From positions 10,858,027-10,922,026 of the forward strand of contig NC_087068.1 of assembly GCF_963678635.1 (NCBI RefSeq): a stretch of DNA of 64,000 bases, read 5' to 3'. Of this stretch, positions 12,043-23,929 are shown piece by piece. The translations under genes were made by a program, and so were the position numbers. This stretch comes from Symsagittifera roscoffensis (lineage: Eukaryota > Xenacoelomorpha > Acoela > Convolutidae). The notes under the pieces are model-generated. The model made no database searches. It was not told where the DNA came from and worked only from the letters and a program-made list of their open reading frames with translations. Numbering within the stretch: the first letter of the stretch is position 1; each line of letters starts with the position of its first letter.

Positions 12043-12523
12043 GAAGTCTTTTTCTCCATTCCTCTGAAAAGTTGGATCGAGATTTGCGCATGTGCCATCT
12101 TATTACAGTTGAATGAAAGTCAATTTTATGATAGAAATGATGATAACAATTCAGCACTCATTCAACTTAGGGGTGACTAAAAAAATAGCAAGTTTGGGTA
12201 ATTTTCAATCAACTAGCGGTTTTTGTTTGGATTACTGCGCTGATTTGGCTGATAGTTTTAATAGAGTATGCTGAACGTTTGGTTACTTCACTTTTTGGAA
12301 AGTTTTTTTTTTCAATCGACAAAAATTTACTATGCGTGTGAAATTTTTGAGTTGCTTTGAGCTAACTGTCAATGGATGCCTAATATCCATTTTCTTTTCT
12401 GCTGGGTCAGTAGCTCACTACTCTTACTGCTACCAGAAACAGCAATAAGGTAGGTCAAAATCTGCATCTGTGCTTCAATTTTTCGATTACGGGTTGACGG
12501 TAAGTCTTCTTTCTCTCCTGGCT

Positions 12524-13260
12524 GTCTCGGCTGATCAATGATTGTGGCTCTGATTTCCATATTTGAGTCTTGCAATGTAAATCAAATCGTAGTGGTCTGT
12601 TCAGTTTCAACTTGTGGCTGTTTTCAAGGTTTGCTCTCATGTGTTGTAGTCTTCAATTGCTGTCGACTTGTTTCGAATCCAGAAATAGATTATCCCACAC
12701 CTGTCACCATGTCATATACAGTCAATCCTGTCTTGTATGTTGCCCAGCGGTAGAATGTTGTCAAGCTGCTATAAATTTAATTTGCCTTACCGGATATCAG
12801 TGTTTCTTATTCTTTTGATATGTTACGATGCAAGTCAGAGCAATCGATCAAAGCAAGTCAGAGCATGATTGAATTATTTTTTTCTCGCTACCTGATCAAT
12901 TGGTTCAAAGCTCGGTTAAACCTCTCTGTAATGGTTCATAGACTTGTTATCAATGTTTACATAGTTAAATAAAAATACAAAATACGTTTGATCTCCTGTA
13001 TAACGTTAAATTGAATTACATAAACATTGATATCAGAGAGCAAAAATTGAATTCATTGCGTTATGCAGGGACGTCAAAAATATTTACAGAAAGATAAATT
13101 GTCGACGCTATAGCGGAGTGCCCTCGCTTTCAGGGTACAATTTGGCGTTGCAATTCTGCCCACTAAAGGTTATTGCTCAAATCTCTCTGCTTTTCAAGAT
13201 ATGGCATTATCAAAATGGCGAATATCGATAACATGGCTTCATGCAGTGACGTCACGAATA
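12524..13260. repeat. LTR-like repeat, copy 3 (probable 5' LTR of the decayed Ty3-type element)
   Basis: A diverged direct repeat of 6871-7570, starting 'ggctgtctcggctgatcaatgatt'. It lies upstream (minus strand) of the Gag remnant. The right end grades into satellite-like monomers. Confidence 0.55.
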
Positions 13261-13850
13261 TTTACAGAAAGACAAATTGTCAACGCTATAGCGGGGTACC
13301 CTCGCTTTTAGGGTAGAATCTGGTGCTGCAATTATGCCCACTAAGGTAATTGCTCGAATCTCTCTGGTTTCCAAGTTATGGCGTTTTTTATGATTTTTCA
13401 GTCTTATTTCAAAACATGGAGATTGAGAAAACAAAAAAACCTTTAAAACTCTCAATTCTAGGGTGGTGTACAGTAAAGGAATTCTTCATGTAGTTTGTTA
13501 AAAATGATTACTCATATAATTTTTTTCTGAGAACTAGCTTTTCTTATAATTTTTAAATCCATTTTAAAAGAAGTAAGATTTGAAACAGTTAACAGATCTT
13601 GAAAGTTGTGACATTGTGGTGGGAGGCTCTTAGAAAAATTTAGGTGGTGCAAACATGGCCAATCAAGTTTTTCTGATTCTCGAGAAAGGTCGCTTTTTGC
13701 TCCAACCATTTGGTGGGGGTGCTTTCAGGATAGACTCGAAGATTGTAAATAAGGCTTCCAAAAATGACTTCCAAAACTTTTAAGAGCCGAGATATGGCCT
13801 AATTTACCTCTTTTTATCTTTTTCTTCATAAAATAGCTTCAAGAAATTAA
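13260..13850. repeat. Diverged satellite monomers
   Basis: The sequence carries the phrase pattern of the ~120-160 bp satellite: 'gggtaccctcgcttttagggtagaatctggtgctgcaattatgcccac', 'ggtttccaagttatggcgtttttt', 'aaactctcaattctagggtggtg'. Monomers here are very diverged. There is no gene. Confidence 0.55.
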
Positions 13851-13852
13851 AA

Positions 13853-14195
13853 AGGTAAATTACAAATTTTTTGCACGTTTGAGAATCATCAGGTTTGAAA
13901 GTATTAAAGTTTTATTTTAAAAAAATCTTCAATCAAAATAATATTTTGAGATGTTGGCTATACAAAACACAAAAATCCACTTAATCAAAAAATTGCAAAC
14001 TTATATTTGCATAAAAATTACATCATGATTATGTCATCAGACCAAAGTTTCTGAGACATTCTGTTATTTTTATCTTAAAATTAAATTAGTATAAAATTTC
14101 AAAACATGTCAGTGTTTTATTTTGCAAATTACATGTTTTTGTATTAGCCGAAACTTGGTTTTCGAAATTATAATTTAAGTGTCAGTTCCCTGCTC
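13853..14195 (-). repeat. 3' pseudo-LTR of PLE copy B
   Basis: A direct repeat of 17440-17815 ('catcatcaggttt', 'atttcatcagacc'-like run, 'tctgagacattct', 'cgaaacatgtca'-like run, 'tttgtattagccgaaa'). The minus strand at 13874-13894 contains CTGATGA, the core of the hammerhead-like motif seen in all PLE copies here. Confidence 0.7.
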
Positions 14196-16580
14196 CCGAA
14201 CTCAACGCGCGTATTTTTTCTCGGTCTCTCCTCAAGATATGAAGTGCTTCTAATGTCACTTGCTCGATGTTGGTGTTACCTTGGTCTATAACGTCCCATG
14301 ACGTTCCCGCACTCGTGCCCTCATTTCGACATTGCCTTAGATGTTGTCCTACGGGTGAGTCCTATTTTCGGTAATTGTAAGTTCTAGTGGTTAGATGTCG
14401 AACCGTTTGGCCAACCTAGACAGAAATACATCCACAACATGAAATCTTTTAAACTGTTTTCGATTTTGATTCACGCGTAAAAAGAACATTTTAAGGATGG
14501 TAGGCAGGTTTTCAGCTTTCTGGTGTTGAAAACAATTGTTGCGTTGATTATGTTCCTCACCTTATTTGCAAATATCAGACCTTTATTCCCTCGGTCCTGA
14601 GCAATCATCATGGGTGGTGTGCCTGTATTATCAATACTCACCTGGTGTAGGTCCTTACCAATGCTCTTGTTGGCTTTTGCTTTGATGAGTCTGTCCAGGG
14701 TCCTCGAAACATTTTCATCAGTCCAAGATTCTGGGCATTGTTTGTCCAACCATTGTTTTCGTTTTACATTTATGGCCTCATCGAACTTATTCCCCGTTAT
14801 ACTGCTTCTAAAAAATCAAGGAACTGAGCCTTCTATTAAGTTTTTCTTATATTGGAGTGGAGCGCAGCTCCTAAAATTATAAATTGTTCCTGTATCGGTT
14901 TGTTTTTGATACCATCTACAGATTACGTTTTCAAGTGCGTCCACATTAACGTTAACGTGAAGAAAGGCTAAAATGATTTTCTCCTTAGCCTTTTCTAAAG
15001 TAAACTGTAGATTAGGATGTAACTGATTTGCAGCGTTTAAGAATTCTTCTGCATCTTTCGAAGTTCTCGCGATATCATATACATATCTCAGAAAGAGTTT
15101 TATTTTCTCTGAGTGTTGGCTTCTTTGTCTTGAATCACAGCATGCCGAGCAAAACCAAACTGTATTAGTTTTTTTTTTCTTTATTCCATTTCTTGAAGCT
15201 TACCCCATTTTAGATGGAACCAATTTAGACATCCTTCTGTGTATACCGGATAACATTGCACTTGAGGCGTAGTTGACCTACAGCAAGGTTTAGCAATCTC
15301 TTCTTAGTATTGCGTGCAATGTTGGAGGCTCCTCCTGCTCATAAACTTTTCTGAGTGCAATGTCTATAGCTTTTTTGAGTGAATCATTAGTGTACAAAAT
15401 TTAAATTCTACATGAATTATGTTCTCATCAGAGTCTAATTCAACCTCCTCAAAAGTCTCTCGTGCTTCTTGCGTGTTTGTTTTTATTTTTGCTCCCTCAG
15501 TTTTATCAAAAAAATTGGCCAATATTTCGTTGAGTTTCTCATATTTACTTGAAGACAGAGATAGAAGAGGGCACAGTGATATGTCTTTCTTGTGTACTTT
15601 TGCTAAGCTTCACAAACGAGCCGGTTGACTACCTGTTGATAAATTTCTCAAATTTTAACATCACCGAATTATCAGTGCTATTCATTGCTTCAAATCGGTC
15701 TGAGTGTTAAACTTCTAAAATTTGGCTTCCTTTTGTTCTTTTTTCATGATGCAAAACCCAACCCTTTTTTAAAATGGCACTACTAAAAAAATTGTTGTTT
15801 TTGAGATATATTTTTTTAATTTTTTGCTTCTATCAGATGGTGCTTGTTTCATTCGCTTTACATGGGCTTCAGCCGCCGCTTCAATCTCACACAGCGACTC
15901 CCCTGTTACGTTCTAATTTTTTAATTGGGATAAAAAATGATCGACATCAGCCAAAAAATGATTTCCTTTGAATTTAGGGCGAACCGGGGGTTTGGGTCCC
16001 TGGGATAAAACTTCTTGCAGCCAACTTGTCAAATCAATGCCCTGAAATCATCTATTACTGACCTGTCACCTTCTTTGCCTAACGATCTATCTTGTCTTGC
16101 TGAAAATTTTGCGATTTGTTTTTGAGAGTTTCAATTACTGTGCTTGAACTGTTTCTGTTCACATTTATAATGAAGTGCAAAACTGACGGCCAAGATTTGT
16201 TATCAACCCCCGCTGCACTACCAATCTCGCTTTCCCTAACTTGTCGCTAGTCTTCTTCTCGCCATTTCTAGCCTTACTTTTTCACTTTTGAGTATCTTTA
16301 ACTGAAAACAGGGAACAGTTTTGTCCGAAAAAAAAAACATTTTCCGTCACCCGAAATCACAAAAAGTCCGGTATTATATCGTTTTGTGAGCATTTCCTCA
16401 GGAACTTAAGTCTAAGAAAACAATTATTTGGTTTAAGATACCGTTAAATTAACTTAGCACCAGTTTCCACGAAATTTTGTTCTTTAGTATCCGTCGTAAA
16501 GATGGTGGCAGGATAATTGTTGAGTTCATTTTTTCGCAGGTCACAAGGAATGAACCTCACGAGGCAAAGAACAAACAAAA
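14196..16580 (-). pseudogene. PLE RT / PHD / GIY-YIG endonuclease remnant, copy B
   Basis: Fragments in several frames line up with the copy D protein. A block with FLRKC and IIPDF lies near 16400. A PHD remnant near 15120-15220 has CLNWFHLKWG and VWFCSACC. The segment 14749-14471 runs from SWTDENVSRTLDRLI to LPSLKCSF. The minus strand at about 14460-14200 gives VGQTVRHLTT, DSPVGQHLRQC and a terminal segment like the C/D endonuclease end. Many stops and frameshifts are present. It shows that the PHD insertion predates the split between subfamilies B and C/D. Confidence 0.65.
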
Positions 16581-16585
16581 CAACA

Positions 16586-17246
16586 CTAACAGTTTGATGA
16601 AGTAACGTCTGCTTGGTCCCTCTCCTTCCGTTTCGCTAGTGTATTCCTCCTTGTCTGTGAGGGTCTACTTTCGGCTGATCTTGTCTTGCCAATCAGTCCT
16701 GGTAGATTTCCCTGATTCTCAACTAACAGCCTGAGTGACTTCAACTCCAGGGCTTTATCTTGATGAAGCTCCAAGTACTTTCTCACCACCTCTGGCTCGT
16801 GTTTTCCCATCCTCTTCGATAGGAGGTACTTGGTCGCGGGAATGATAAATTTCCCTTTTTGTCTCAGCGCTTCCTAAATTTCGGGCTGGCTCTTCCTCCT
16901 ACAATACACTATTGCCCCGGCTCATGTACTTCTTGTCTTTGGATAGTTGGAAAAATCTTCTGGACTATCGGGTTGATAGTTGTTTGATCTATTATTGCTA
17001 ATTGAATTGTTGATGACGTCGTGCCACACCACAATGTCTTCGCTTAAATGCAGGAACACTTGTCTTGGAGAAATTGCAAGTTAGTCTCCCTGTTGTTTGT
17101 GTTTGGATTGAGTGAGTGTCTCCCTCTTCCGATTGCAGATCCTTTAAACCATGGTGTAGCGAACTTGTGGCTATTATATAAGCCAGTCTGGCACTGACAT
17201 TATGAAACAGCACAATAAAAAGGAGAGACACAAAAACAAAGAGCAA
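16586..17246 (-). pseudogene. PLE ORF1 (SGNH/esterase-like) remnant, copy B
   Basis: Two frames remain. 17246-16998 contains IIATSSLHHGLKDL, matching the start of ORF1 in copies A and D. 16810-16586 contains KYLELHQDKALELKSLRLLV and a basic tail. The middle part is frameshifted. For the proposed function see the copy D ORF1 entry. The upstream residues of the first frame are hydrophobic but begin without a clear ATG context. Confidence 0.6.
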
Positions 17247-17439
17247 TAAATTCTTCGAGGAAAAAATTATAAAATTATTTTGAAAACTTGTACATTTCTA
17301 TGTACAATTTTTCAGAATTATTCTGAACAATTCTCCGTACACGTTTTACTGGTTCCTCATTGAGATGAAAAACCAGTTTAAAATCTAGCTCACCGCCTTT
17401 GGGTGTTTTTGTTTTACAAAACTCAGAACGAGATAGAGT

Positions 17440-17815
17440 GAAATTAAAAATATAAATTACGAACGTTTTTGCACATTTGTGCATCATCAGGTTAAAAAGA
17501 ATTTTTTTTTTAAATGACCATCGATCATAGAAAAATCCTAAGACATAGGCAATACAAAATTATGAAAAATCAACAAATCAGAAGTTTGATATTTTGAAAT
17601 TCGCGCCAAAATTTTTTATGATTATTTCATCAGACCTAACATTCTGAGACATTCTCTTAATTCTATCTTTTAAGTAAATAAAATTTTGTTTATTTTTTTA
17701 ATTTGTCTCGTTTCCAATTTCGAAACATGTCAATTTTTTATTTCGAAATTTATATGTTTTTGTATAAGCCGAAAATTTGTTTTCTAAAATATAATTTAAG
17801 GGGCAGTTCCCTTAA
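17440..17815 (-). repeat. 5' pseudo-LTR of PLE copy B
   Basis: A direct repeat of 13853-14195. On the minus strand, 17491-17461 holds CTGATGA followed by a perfect 5-bp hairpin (TGCAC...GTGCA) and AAAACG, the hammerhead-like layout described for the other copies. Confidence 0.7.
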
Positions 17816-17929
17816 GCTTTAATTTCTAAAAAAAATTAAAGTGTCAGTTCCCGAAACTATAACTCAAGGGAAACTGACCCTTATTTTCAGGTGAACTGAC
17901 CCTTAACACTTAGAATTTAGTTCATAAAA

Positions 17930-18290
17930 GTTTTTGGCTTAAGATACCGAACATGTCAATCGAAAAAATTTAAAATCGAAAAGTTAGCCTAAGGAAACGC
18001 TAAGTAAGATTAAAAATCACAGAAGTTTGAGGAAAATTTAAGATTGAGAAATTCTGAAGTAATATTGCAAAAATTTGATTGGTGGGAAGATTTGTTTTTT
18101 GTTTAGAGTCACCTAATGGTTTTTTTGATGTTTTAATGTCTGTAATACATTTTACATCAATTTTGTTAACCTGACGATGGATATAGTTCCAAAAACTTTC
18201 GAATTCACAATTTAATAATTTTTTTCTTCTCAACAGTTTATAAGTAACTTTAGACCCCAAAAAAGCTAAAAACTTGAATTTTGAACTGTT
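17930..18290 (+). repeat. 5' pseudo-LTR of PLE copy A
   Basis: A direct repeat of 23584-23870 ('aaaagttag', 'aggaaacgctaagta', 'ttttgtttagagtcacctaat', 'aacctga.gatgga.at'). It holds the CTGACGA hammerhead-like motif at 18171-18201. Confidence 0.7.
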
Positions 18291-18411
18291 CTACACACCC
18301 GAGGGCGCAGGTTTTTGAGAAACATTTAGCTATTTGAAACTTTGAGAAAGATAAATAAAAAAATTTTGCTATTTTTTTAAATTCTTTTTAGAGTCATTTT
18401 CTAAATTTTTT

Positions 18412-19063
18412 ATGTGGAGAAAGATCCATTTTATGGCAGCCAGTTACCTTGCGCACAGCCTGAAATACCTCGACGCAGAGGAAAAAATAAAGTATTTGGG
18501 GCACGTCACAGCTATACCGGGCCTTGCATTGAATCACAATCAAGTCAACAGGGACAAGAATCTGTTGAATTTGCACGGTAAAAGCCCACTGAGGGAAAAG
18601 GATAACTGTTTGTTTGGGCACGACGTTATCAATAACTCTTTGAAAAGCAAGAGGGACGAACAATTTTTCGCCTAGCTCAATCGGAGGTCTCATCAAAAAT
18701 CTAGAAGATAGAAAGGATCATATTCGAGCCGCCATATACTGTCAAAGGAAGGGGACCCAAAACGTTTTGGAGGAATTGATAAAGACGGGGATTCTAACCA
18801 TCTCGGTCGAAAACTTTCTGGACTCCATTTTCAAGCAAAAGTGTCAACCCAAGATTATCGAAGGTTACAGCGAGCTCCACAAACAACACGAGCTCGAACT
18901 AAAGTCTTTGCGCCTGGTTTGGGAGCACAAGGAGCGGTTGCCTGAGCTGATTTCTAAAGAAAGAAGCAGGAAAAAAAAACATTCGCAGACCCGGCGCAGG
19001 GCGCAGGTGAAGCATGTAGCTGAGGATAGACAGCAGGAGGACGACAAGTCTAAACCACAGTGA
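18412..19063 (+). pseudogene. PLE ORF1, copy A: SGNH/esterase-like protein with a frameshift
   Basis: Frame 1 (18412-18675) reads MAASYLAHSLKYLD, AIPGLALNHNQVN and FGHDVINNSL. After an internal stop and frame change, 18767-19063 reads KTGILTISVENFL, SELHKQHELELKSLRLVWEH and a basic Lys/Arg tail. This is the same protein as copy D ORF1 and as the first ORF of the LINE at 32824-33417. I read the conserved blocks as a divergent SGNH hydrolase: a block with Ser near the N-terminus, a block with HD..NN, and a C-terminal block DLELKSL. Whether it is catalytic is unknown. The RT ORF overlaps its stop codon by a few bases. Confidence 0.6.
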
Positions 19064-20965
19064 GGTTAGTTGCACTTTGGATTTGCGCTGTTAGAGCCTT
19101 GTTAGTTTTTGTTTCTCGTGGCCAGCAGTGCAATGAACACAATGTCTTTACGACCGACGTTCCTGAGATTCAGAAAACTGTATTGAATCATGAAAAGCAC
19201 TTAAATAGCTTTAACAATAGCCAATTTTGCCTTAATTTTCTAAGAAAGTGCCTAGATACCGATATAATACCAAATGTTTTGCGGTTTAGGGTACCTAAGA
19301 ATGGGGTGTTTTCAGACCAAGCAGTTCACAGCTTTCAAATTAAACTATTTAGGACAGAGATGGGTAGGGCAAAAGAGGAACGCGGTAGGGCAGCGGAAGG
19401 CTTCGGCAAGGTAAGGGACATAGTTAGGAGAACAATTGTTGAGAGATTATGGCCATCGGTCACTAAAAATGTTTTGCGTCAAGCAAGGGACAACGCTTTA
19501 GCCACGCGCCTCAGTCACTCTAAGAAAATTGAGAAGTTAGATGATCGACAAAACAGACCCCCTGGAAAGTTACACAAAAAAGCGGTAAAAGTACTAAATG
19601 ATATGAAAATGCCGGGATGGGTGGATGAGTTACTGTCTATGGGGCCTAAACATCCAGTCCGAGACAAATTCAATGAAGTCCACTTCTTAGCAGACATAGA
19701 TTTTTTTTCGGAACTGAATGAAGAAGCATGACGTGCTTGGCCAAAAATTATGTGAAATTGAAGCGGCTGCTCAGTGGTACAAAAAAGTACGCAAGACTTC
19801 ACGTGATATGGGAATTGAAAAAGCTAGAAAAGATCTCAAAAACAACGAACTAGTGGCGGTACCTTTTGATAAGGGTGTTGGGTTTTGCGTCATGAAAAAA
19901 CACACATTTGAAGGAAAACTGACCCAATTGCTAGAATCAGAACAATTTGAGAGACATGATAATATGAATGATTCAGTTGTTCAAAAAATGAAAAAAAACC
20001 TGAACAAAAAATTAATGGCCATGAACAAAAGGGATGAGATCACAGATGGCTTATATGCGAGGTTGAGGTCATCTGGTAGTCAACCAGCACAACTTTATGG
20101 ACTGGCTAACGTACATAAAAGTCATACACCGCCACGACCGGTCCTCTCTCTTCCCGGTAGTTCTTATGAGAAAGTGAATAAAATACTAGCAAATTTTTTT
20201 TTATAATATTGAGGGAGCATGTTTTGAGACCAACACTGAAGCAGCTAGGGTTATGATAGAGAATACTAAATTAGTTTCTAATGAGAGTATCATTCCCCTG
20301 GATGTGCACTAGCAGTCATTCTGGCAAAACTTTGGGTAGAAGACTGTGAAAAATTTCTTTCTATGGATATCCCTCAAAAGACTGATATCCTAGAGGACAT
20401 GAACGGAAAATGCCCAAAATGCAAAAGAAGGGTGACTTTCAGAAACTAGGAAGTGAAATGTAAAATTTGTTTGAATTGGTGTCATGAAGATTGTGATGGT
20501 ATTTCGGATGAGGATTACAAAGACATATCAGAAAAAGTTTGGTTCTGCAAATTGTGCAATGAGAGTAGTGAATGCGAGATGACGATGATAGGGGTGAAAT
20601 TTTTCCTATGATATGTAGACAATATTGTAAGGACTGTTAAAGGTGACCCGAGCGTGGTATTGCATGCTGCCAACAAATTGCACCCTAACTTACAATTCAC
20701 GCTTAAAACACCAAATGAGAACGTTGACTTGGCTTTCCTGGACATTAATATAAATGTAGATGGCAACAGGCAAGTTAAATGTGGATGGTACCAAAAACCA
20801 ACGGATACTGGCAGGCTTCTATACTTCAGAAGTTGCGCAACATTGCAGCACAAAAAAATGTAACAGAAGGTACGGTGCACATTTTTTTTAGGAGCACATC
20901 TACATGGGAACTTTACCATAAAGCAAGGCTGATCAATAGAAAGCAATCTGTTTTATCTGGTTTAT
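19060..20965 (+). pseudogene. PLE reverse transcriptase ORF, copy A, with PHD-finger insertion
   Basis: 19060-19731 opens with a hydrophobic stretch (ICAVRALLVFVSRG) and continues NFLRKCLDTDIIPNVLRFRV. After a frameshift, 19718-20206 holds the PLE RT N-terminal region (NNELVAVPFDKGVGFCVMKK) and LYGLANVHKSHTPPRPVLS. The RT then jumps from SIIPLDV (motif A) directly to LAVILAKLWVE, so motif A to the GLAMG block is deleted. Next comes a C4HC3 finger: CPKC, VKCKIC, WCHEDC, VWFCKLC (20425-20565). YVDNIVRTVK follows, where YVDD is expected, then LDININVDG and WYQKPTDTGR. It ends at about 20960 where the LINE fragment begins. Confidence 0.7.
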
Positions 20966-21870
20966 CTTGACAAAGTATACAAAAGCGTCGCCACCGGCGA
21001 AGAAGTACAAGTGGTGTACACAGATTTCGAAAAGGCTTTTGACGAAGTCGAACATGGTGTCCTTCTCCAAAAACTCTATCGTGTTGGCGTCGGTGGAAAG
21101 CTTCTAAAACTGTTGAAGTCTTATCTATCTGGTAGAACGCAGCGCGTCAAGGTGAGTGATAGGTTTTTGCGGATAACAAGAGTCACTAGTGCAGTTCCAC
21201 AGGGCTCTCTCCTGGGACCATTACTCTTTCTGATTCTGATCAATGACCAACCGGACTCATGTGATTTCACCTGGCCCTCTTGTGCGCTGACGATTCCAAG
21301 TTGTTAGCTGTGGGCTACCTGCTAGCAACCTACAGTGTGATGTTGACAAGCTGTACAACTGGTGCCGTGAATCTAATCTAACTGTGAACCCTGCCAAGTG
21401 CAATAGACTTTGCTTCCTGCATTCATCGGAGATTGAAATTTTAATGAATGACAACGTCCTTGCTCCTATCGACTTGCAGAAAGATCTCGGTCTTATTATC
21501 ACACCTGACTCGAAGTGGCATCAACACGTAAACTTCAAATGTCAAAAAGCCCTTAGCGCTTTTTTCATGCTATGTCGCAGTTCTCCCAATCTGTCAACGG
21601 CATCTAAGTTAGATTTGTACAAGTCAATGATTCTCCCGCAGTTTATGTATGCTTGCCCGTGCTGGTATCCAGATCTCGGTGACCTGAAACTTGAGACAGT
21701 GCAAAAAAAGTGTTACGTTGGTGCACTGGTCTATCAAATTCTCATGATTCTCTTAATGCTTCTAAAGTTCTATCATTGAGTCTGTATCTACAGTTTACTG
21801 ATTTAATGCAGCTTTCTAAATTATTGAGTGGTGCTGTTGATATTGATTGTGCCAGTCGGTCATGTTTGGA
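20965..21870 (+). pseudogene. Non-LTR (LINE) reverse transcriptase fragment nested in PLE copy A
   Basis: The translation shows VVYTDFEKAFDEVEH (motif A), VPQGSLLGPLLF (motif B), and after a frameshift CADDSKLLAV (motif C, in place of YADD). It continues LQKDLGLIITPDSKWHQHV, KLDLYKSMILPQFMYACP and ETVQKKC. These are jockey/CR1-type non-LTR RT motifs, from a family different from the LINE at 32622. Endonuclease and ORF1 are absent, consistent with 5' truncation. The sequence directly upstream is PLE coding sequence, so this is a nested insertion. The 3' end is not sharply visible. Confidence 0.7.
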
Positions 21871-22339
21871 AGTTTGACCTTGAGCGACGCAAAAGACATG
21901 ATTTTGGGATGAAATGGAAATTTTCAAAAATTTGAATTGAGCATGTCATGCTCAGGTTTCTCGCGACAACTGAAAATATCAGAAAATAAGATCAGAAGAG
22001 TTGAACTACAATCTCGGCAAAATAGTCAAAAATAGCAGCGGGAAATTGCTATTCGCAATTTCTGATACATAATTCGAACAAGAGTAGAGCTGTCTTATTC
22101 GAAACAGAAGGCAGAGTGATCGCGAGTAGAGGAGATATACATTAGAAGTGGACCAGAGTGAACCCTCGGTGGAAAGGTCGACAACCAAAGTCTCTCAAAG
22201 TTTCAGAACCAAAACTTGTCTCTTGAGTTAAAACTGACTTATTCGAAACTTCTTGAGTTAAACGTGGTTACTCCATTTGTGCTAGAGTTAATTATTATTT
22301 TAGTTACTCAATTCTAGAGATCGTGCTGGTATGTGAACA

Positions 22340-22790
22340 CCCAATTTAAATTTCTTGAGTGTGTTTTATATTGTTATGTTGAGTTAGAGAGAGTTTTAAG
22401 GTTGATAAATCTGAAATGGATCAAAGGTCCACTGTCTAATAAAAAGTAACTATATGTAGGGTTCTGACCCTGTTTTTAACGGCGTTCTCGTGTTTTAGTT
22501 ATTTTGAGACCTAAGTATGGGGACCTTCTTATTTTCTAGAGTGAGGAGACATTTGGTATTTATACAAACCCTTTTTTTTAATTTTGTAATAAACCTTTTT
22601 TTTGGTAGTGGCCTTTAAGCTGTAACAAAGGTTTTAGTCTCATGTCGCAAGTGAACCGAATTGGCTCCGACCGCTTGAGGTAGAAACACACAAGAGATAG
22701 TGTCCCTGACTCTTGAGCCAAAGGTTATAGGGCCTATTTTGCTTTAACCTCATATGTGACTTAAGTAAGCGACTGTTACAAATGTTATGG
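22340..22790. repeat. Dispersed repeat (family of 1-363 and 2069-2280)
   Basis: An intact version of the repeat that hosts the 1.7-kb LTR element ('cgaattggctccgac', 'gagatagtgtccctgactcttgagcc', 'gggcctattttgc'). It provides the empty site against which that insertion can be read. The adjacent 21900-22340 and 22790-23100 hold no recognisable gene. Confidence 0.6.
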
Positions 22791-23109
22791 GATACCTCGA
22801 AGTCACCGCTCACAGCTACGGCACGCAACTAGCCGACCGAATTTTTTTGATGTTCAAAAACCACGAAGAAAGGTGTGCGAGCAGAATTTTAGATACAGAG
22901 CTCCCAAACTTGCTAATAAATTGCCCACCATGGTTGACTTAGTGGAGCCCATCTGGCTGAAAGGACGTTTGCTTCGCTATTTCTTATTTTCGTGACAACT
23001 ACCATCACGATTTGAGCTCTACTTGGCGCTTATAAGCTGTTTTGTGCGCATTTGTTCTCTTGGTTTAGGAGAAAACTCCTTTGTGTATTTTGTACTTCTT
23101 TTAATAGTA

Positions 23110-23580
23110 ATAATAATTGAAGGAAAATCATCAACCAGAGGAGTGGTCATCTAAACTTGAATCAGAAACACTAAGCAAAATTCTTGGAGATAAATTAATA
23201 CCAACGAAGACAGAAACCTGAACAACTGATGACAAGCGAGACGAGTAACTCCCCAATGCTCATGCTTCAATATCGAGGAAATCAAAGTCAATTCTTTGCA
23301 AACAAGATTCGCAGCATCACCAATGCACAAATTGTGTTCACGAACAGGAAATTTCCCTCCCTTAAGTCGTCTTTCTTTGATGATCTGAAACCCAATGTGA
23401 TCTACAAGCTGTCTTGTTGTAGGGAAGAAACGACCACTGCGCAATTGAATTGGGAGATAATAGATCATTCAACGCAATGAAACTCCAAACACTGAAAGCG
23501 CTTTTTATTAGGAAACTGAGGCCAGAGATCTACACGCGGGATGAGTTCATTAGCAAGGAGCTAACACTTAGATTTTAATT
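23110..23580 (+). pseudogene. PLE endonuclease-region remnant, copy A (GIY-YIG core deleted)
   Basis: The open frame 23229-23480 reads SNSPMLMLQYRGNQSQFFANKI and LKPNVIYKLSCC, then jumps to TAQLNWEIIDHS. In copy C the same two blocks are separated by about 45 residues that contain the GIY-YIG core (TYVGQTVRHL...). That core is therefore precisely missing here. The remaining C-terminal residues (LRPEIYTRDEF-like) are frameshifted. Confidence 0.65.
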
Positions 23581-23583
23581 CAA

Positions 23584-23870
23584 AATCATTTTCGGTTTGA
23601 AATATCGAAAACATCAATCGAAAAAAATGTAAAATTGAAAAGTTAGATATAGGAAACGCTAAGTAATATTCAATATCTCAGAAATTTAAGGAAAATTAAA
23701 GATAGCGAATGGAAAGAATTTATTTTTGGTTTAGAACCACCTAATCGTCTTTTGGAATGTTTTAAAGTCTGTAAATCAAATTATTTCGGTTTTAATAACC
23801 TGAGGATGGACATTGTTCCGAAAACGTTCAAATTCACATTTTAATAATGTTTCTCCCTAAATTATAATTT
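23584..23870 (+). repeat. 3' pseudo-LTR of PLE copy A
   Basis: A direct repeat of 17930-18290, with the motif CTGAGGA ... GAAAACG at 23800-23830. Directly after it (about 23872-23925) is a short inverted fragment of the copy B pseudo-LTR ('ttcggctaatacaaaaaca'). Confidence 0.7.
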
Positions 23871-23929
23871 CGAAAACGAATTTTCGGCTAATACAAAAAC
23901 ATAATTTCCGAAATAAAAAACAGATCGTA

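Larger units (their letters stand above)
6871..13260 (-). mobile_element. Decayed Ty3-type LTR retrotransposon
   Basis: The minus strand carries, in the expected order, a Gag-like ORF (12042-11605), a degenerate zinc knuckle (about 11140), a protease ALVDTGA motif (about 10890), RT motifs (9800-9340) and an integrase core (9356-9057). Direct repeats at 12524-13260 and 6871-7570 are candidate LTRs. All ORFs are broken by frameshifts and stops. RNase H and the integrase N-terminus appear to be deleted. This is clearly much older than the giant element at 42379-64000. Confidence 0.65.
13853..17815 (-). mobile_element. Penelope-like element, copy B (decayed)
   Basis: On the minus strand, a 5' direct repeat (17440-17815) is followed by ORF1 remnants, RT remnants with an inserted PHD-type finger, a GIY-YIG endonuclease remnant, and a matching 3' direct repeat (13853-14195). 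This is the standard PLE arrangement with pseudo-LTRs. The two repeats are clearly homologous but diverged, and the ORFs hold many frameshifts, so the copy is old. It represents a different subfamily from copies C/D. Confidence 0.75.
17930..23870 (+). mobile_element. Penelope-like element, copy A (plus strand, split by insertions)
   Basis: A 5' pseudo-LTR (17930-18290) is followed by ORF1 (18412-19063), the RT ORF (19060 to about 20960), then an insertion of a foreign LINE RT fragment and a dispersed repeat (about 20960-23100), then the endonuclease-region remnant (23110-23580) and the 3' pseudo-LTR (23584-23870). The RT has lost the segment between motif A and the GLAMG block, and the GIY-YIG core is deleted. 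The copy is dead but still readable over long frames. Confidence 0.75.

Noticed and set aside
6917-12818. Paired plus-strand frames at 6917-7165 and 12570-12818
   Set aside because: They are similar only because they lie in the LTR-like direct repeats. No domain is seen.
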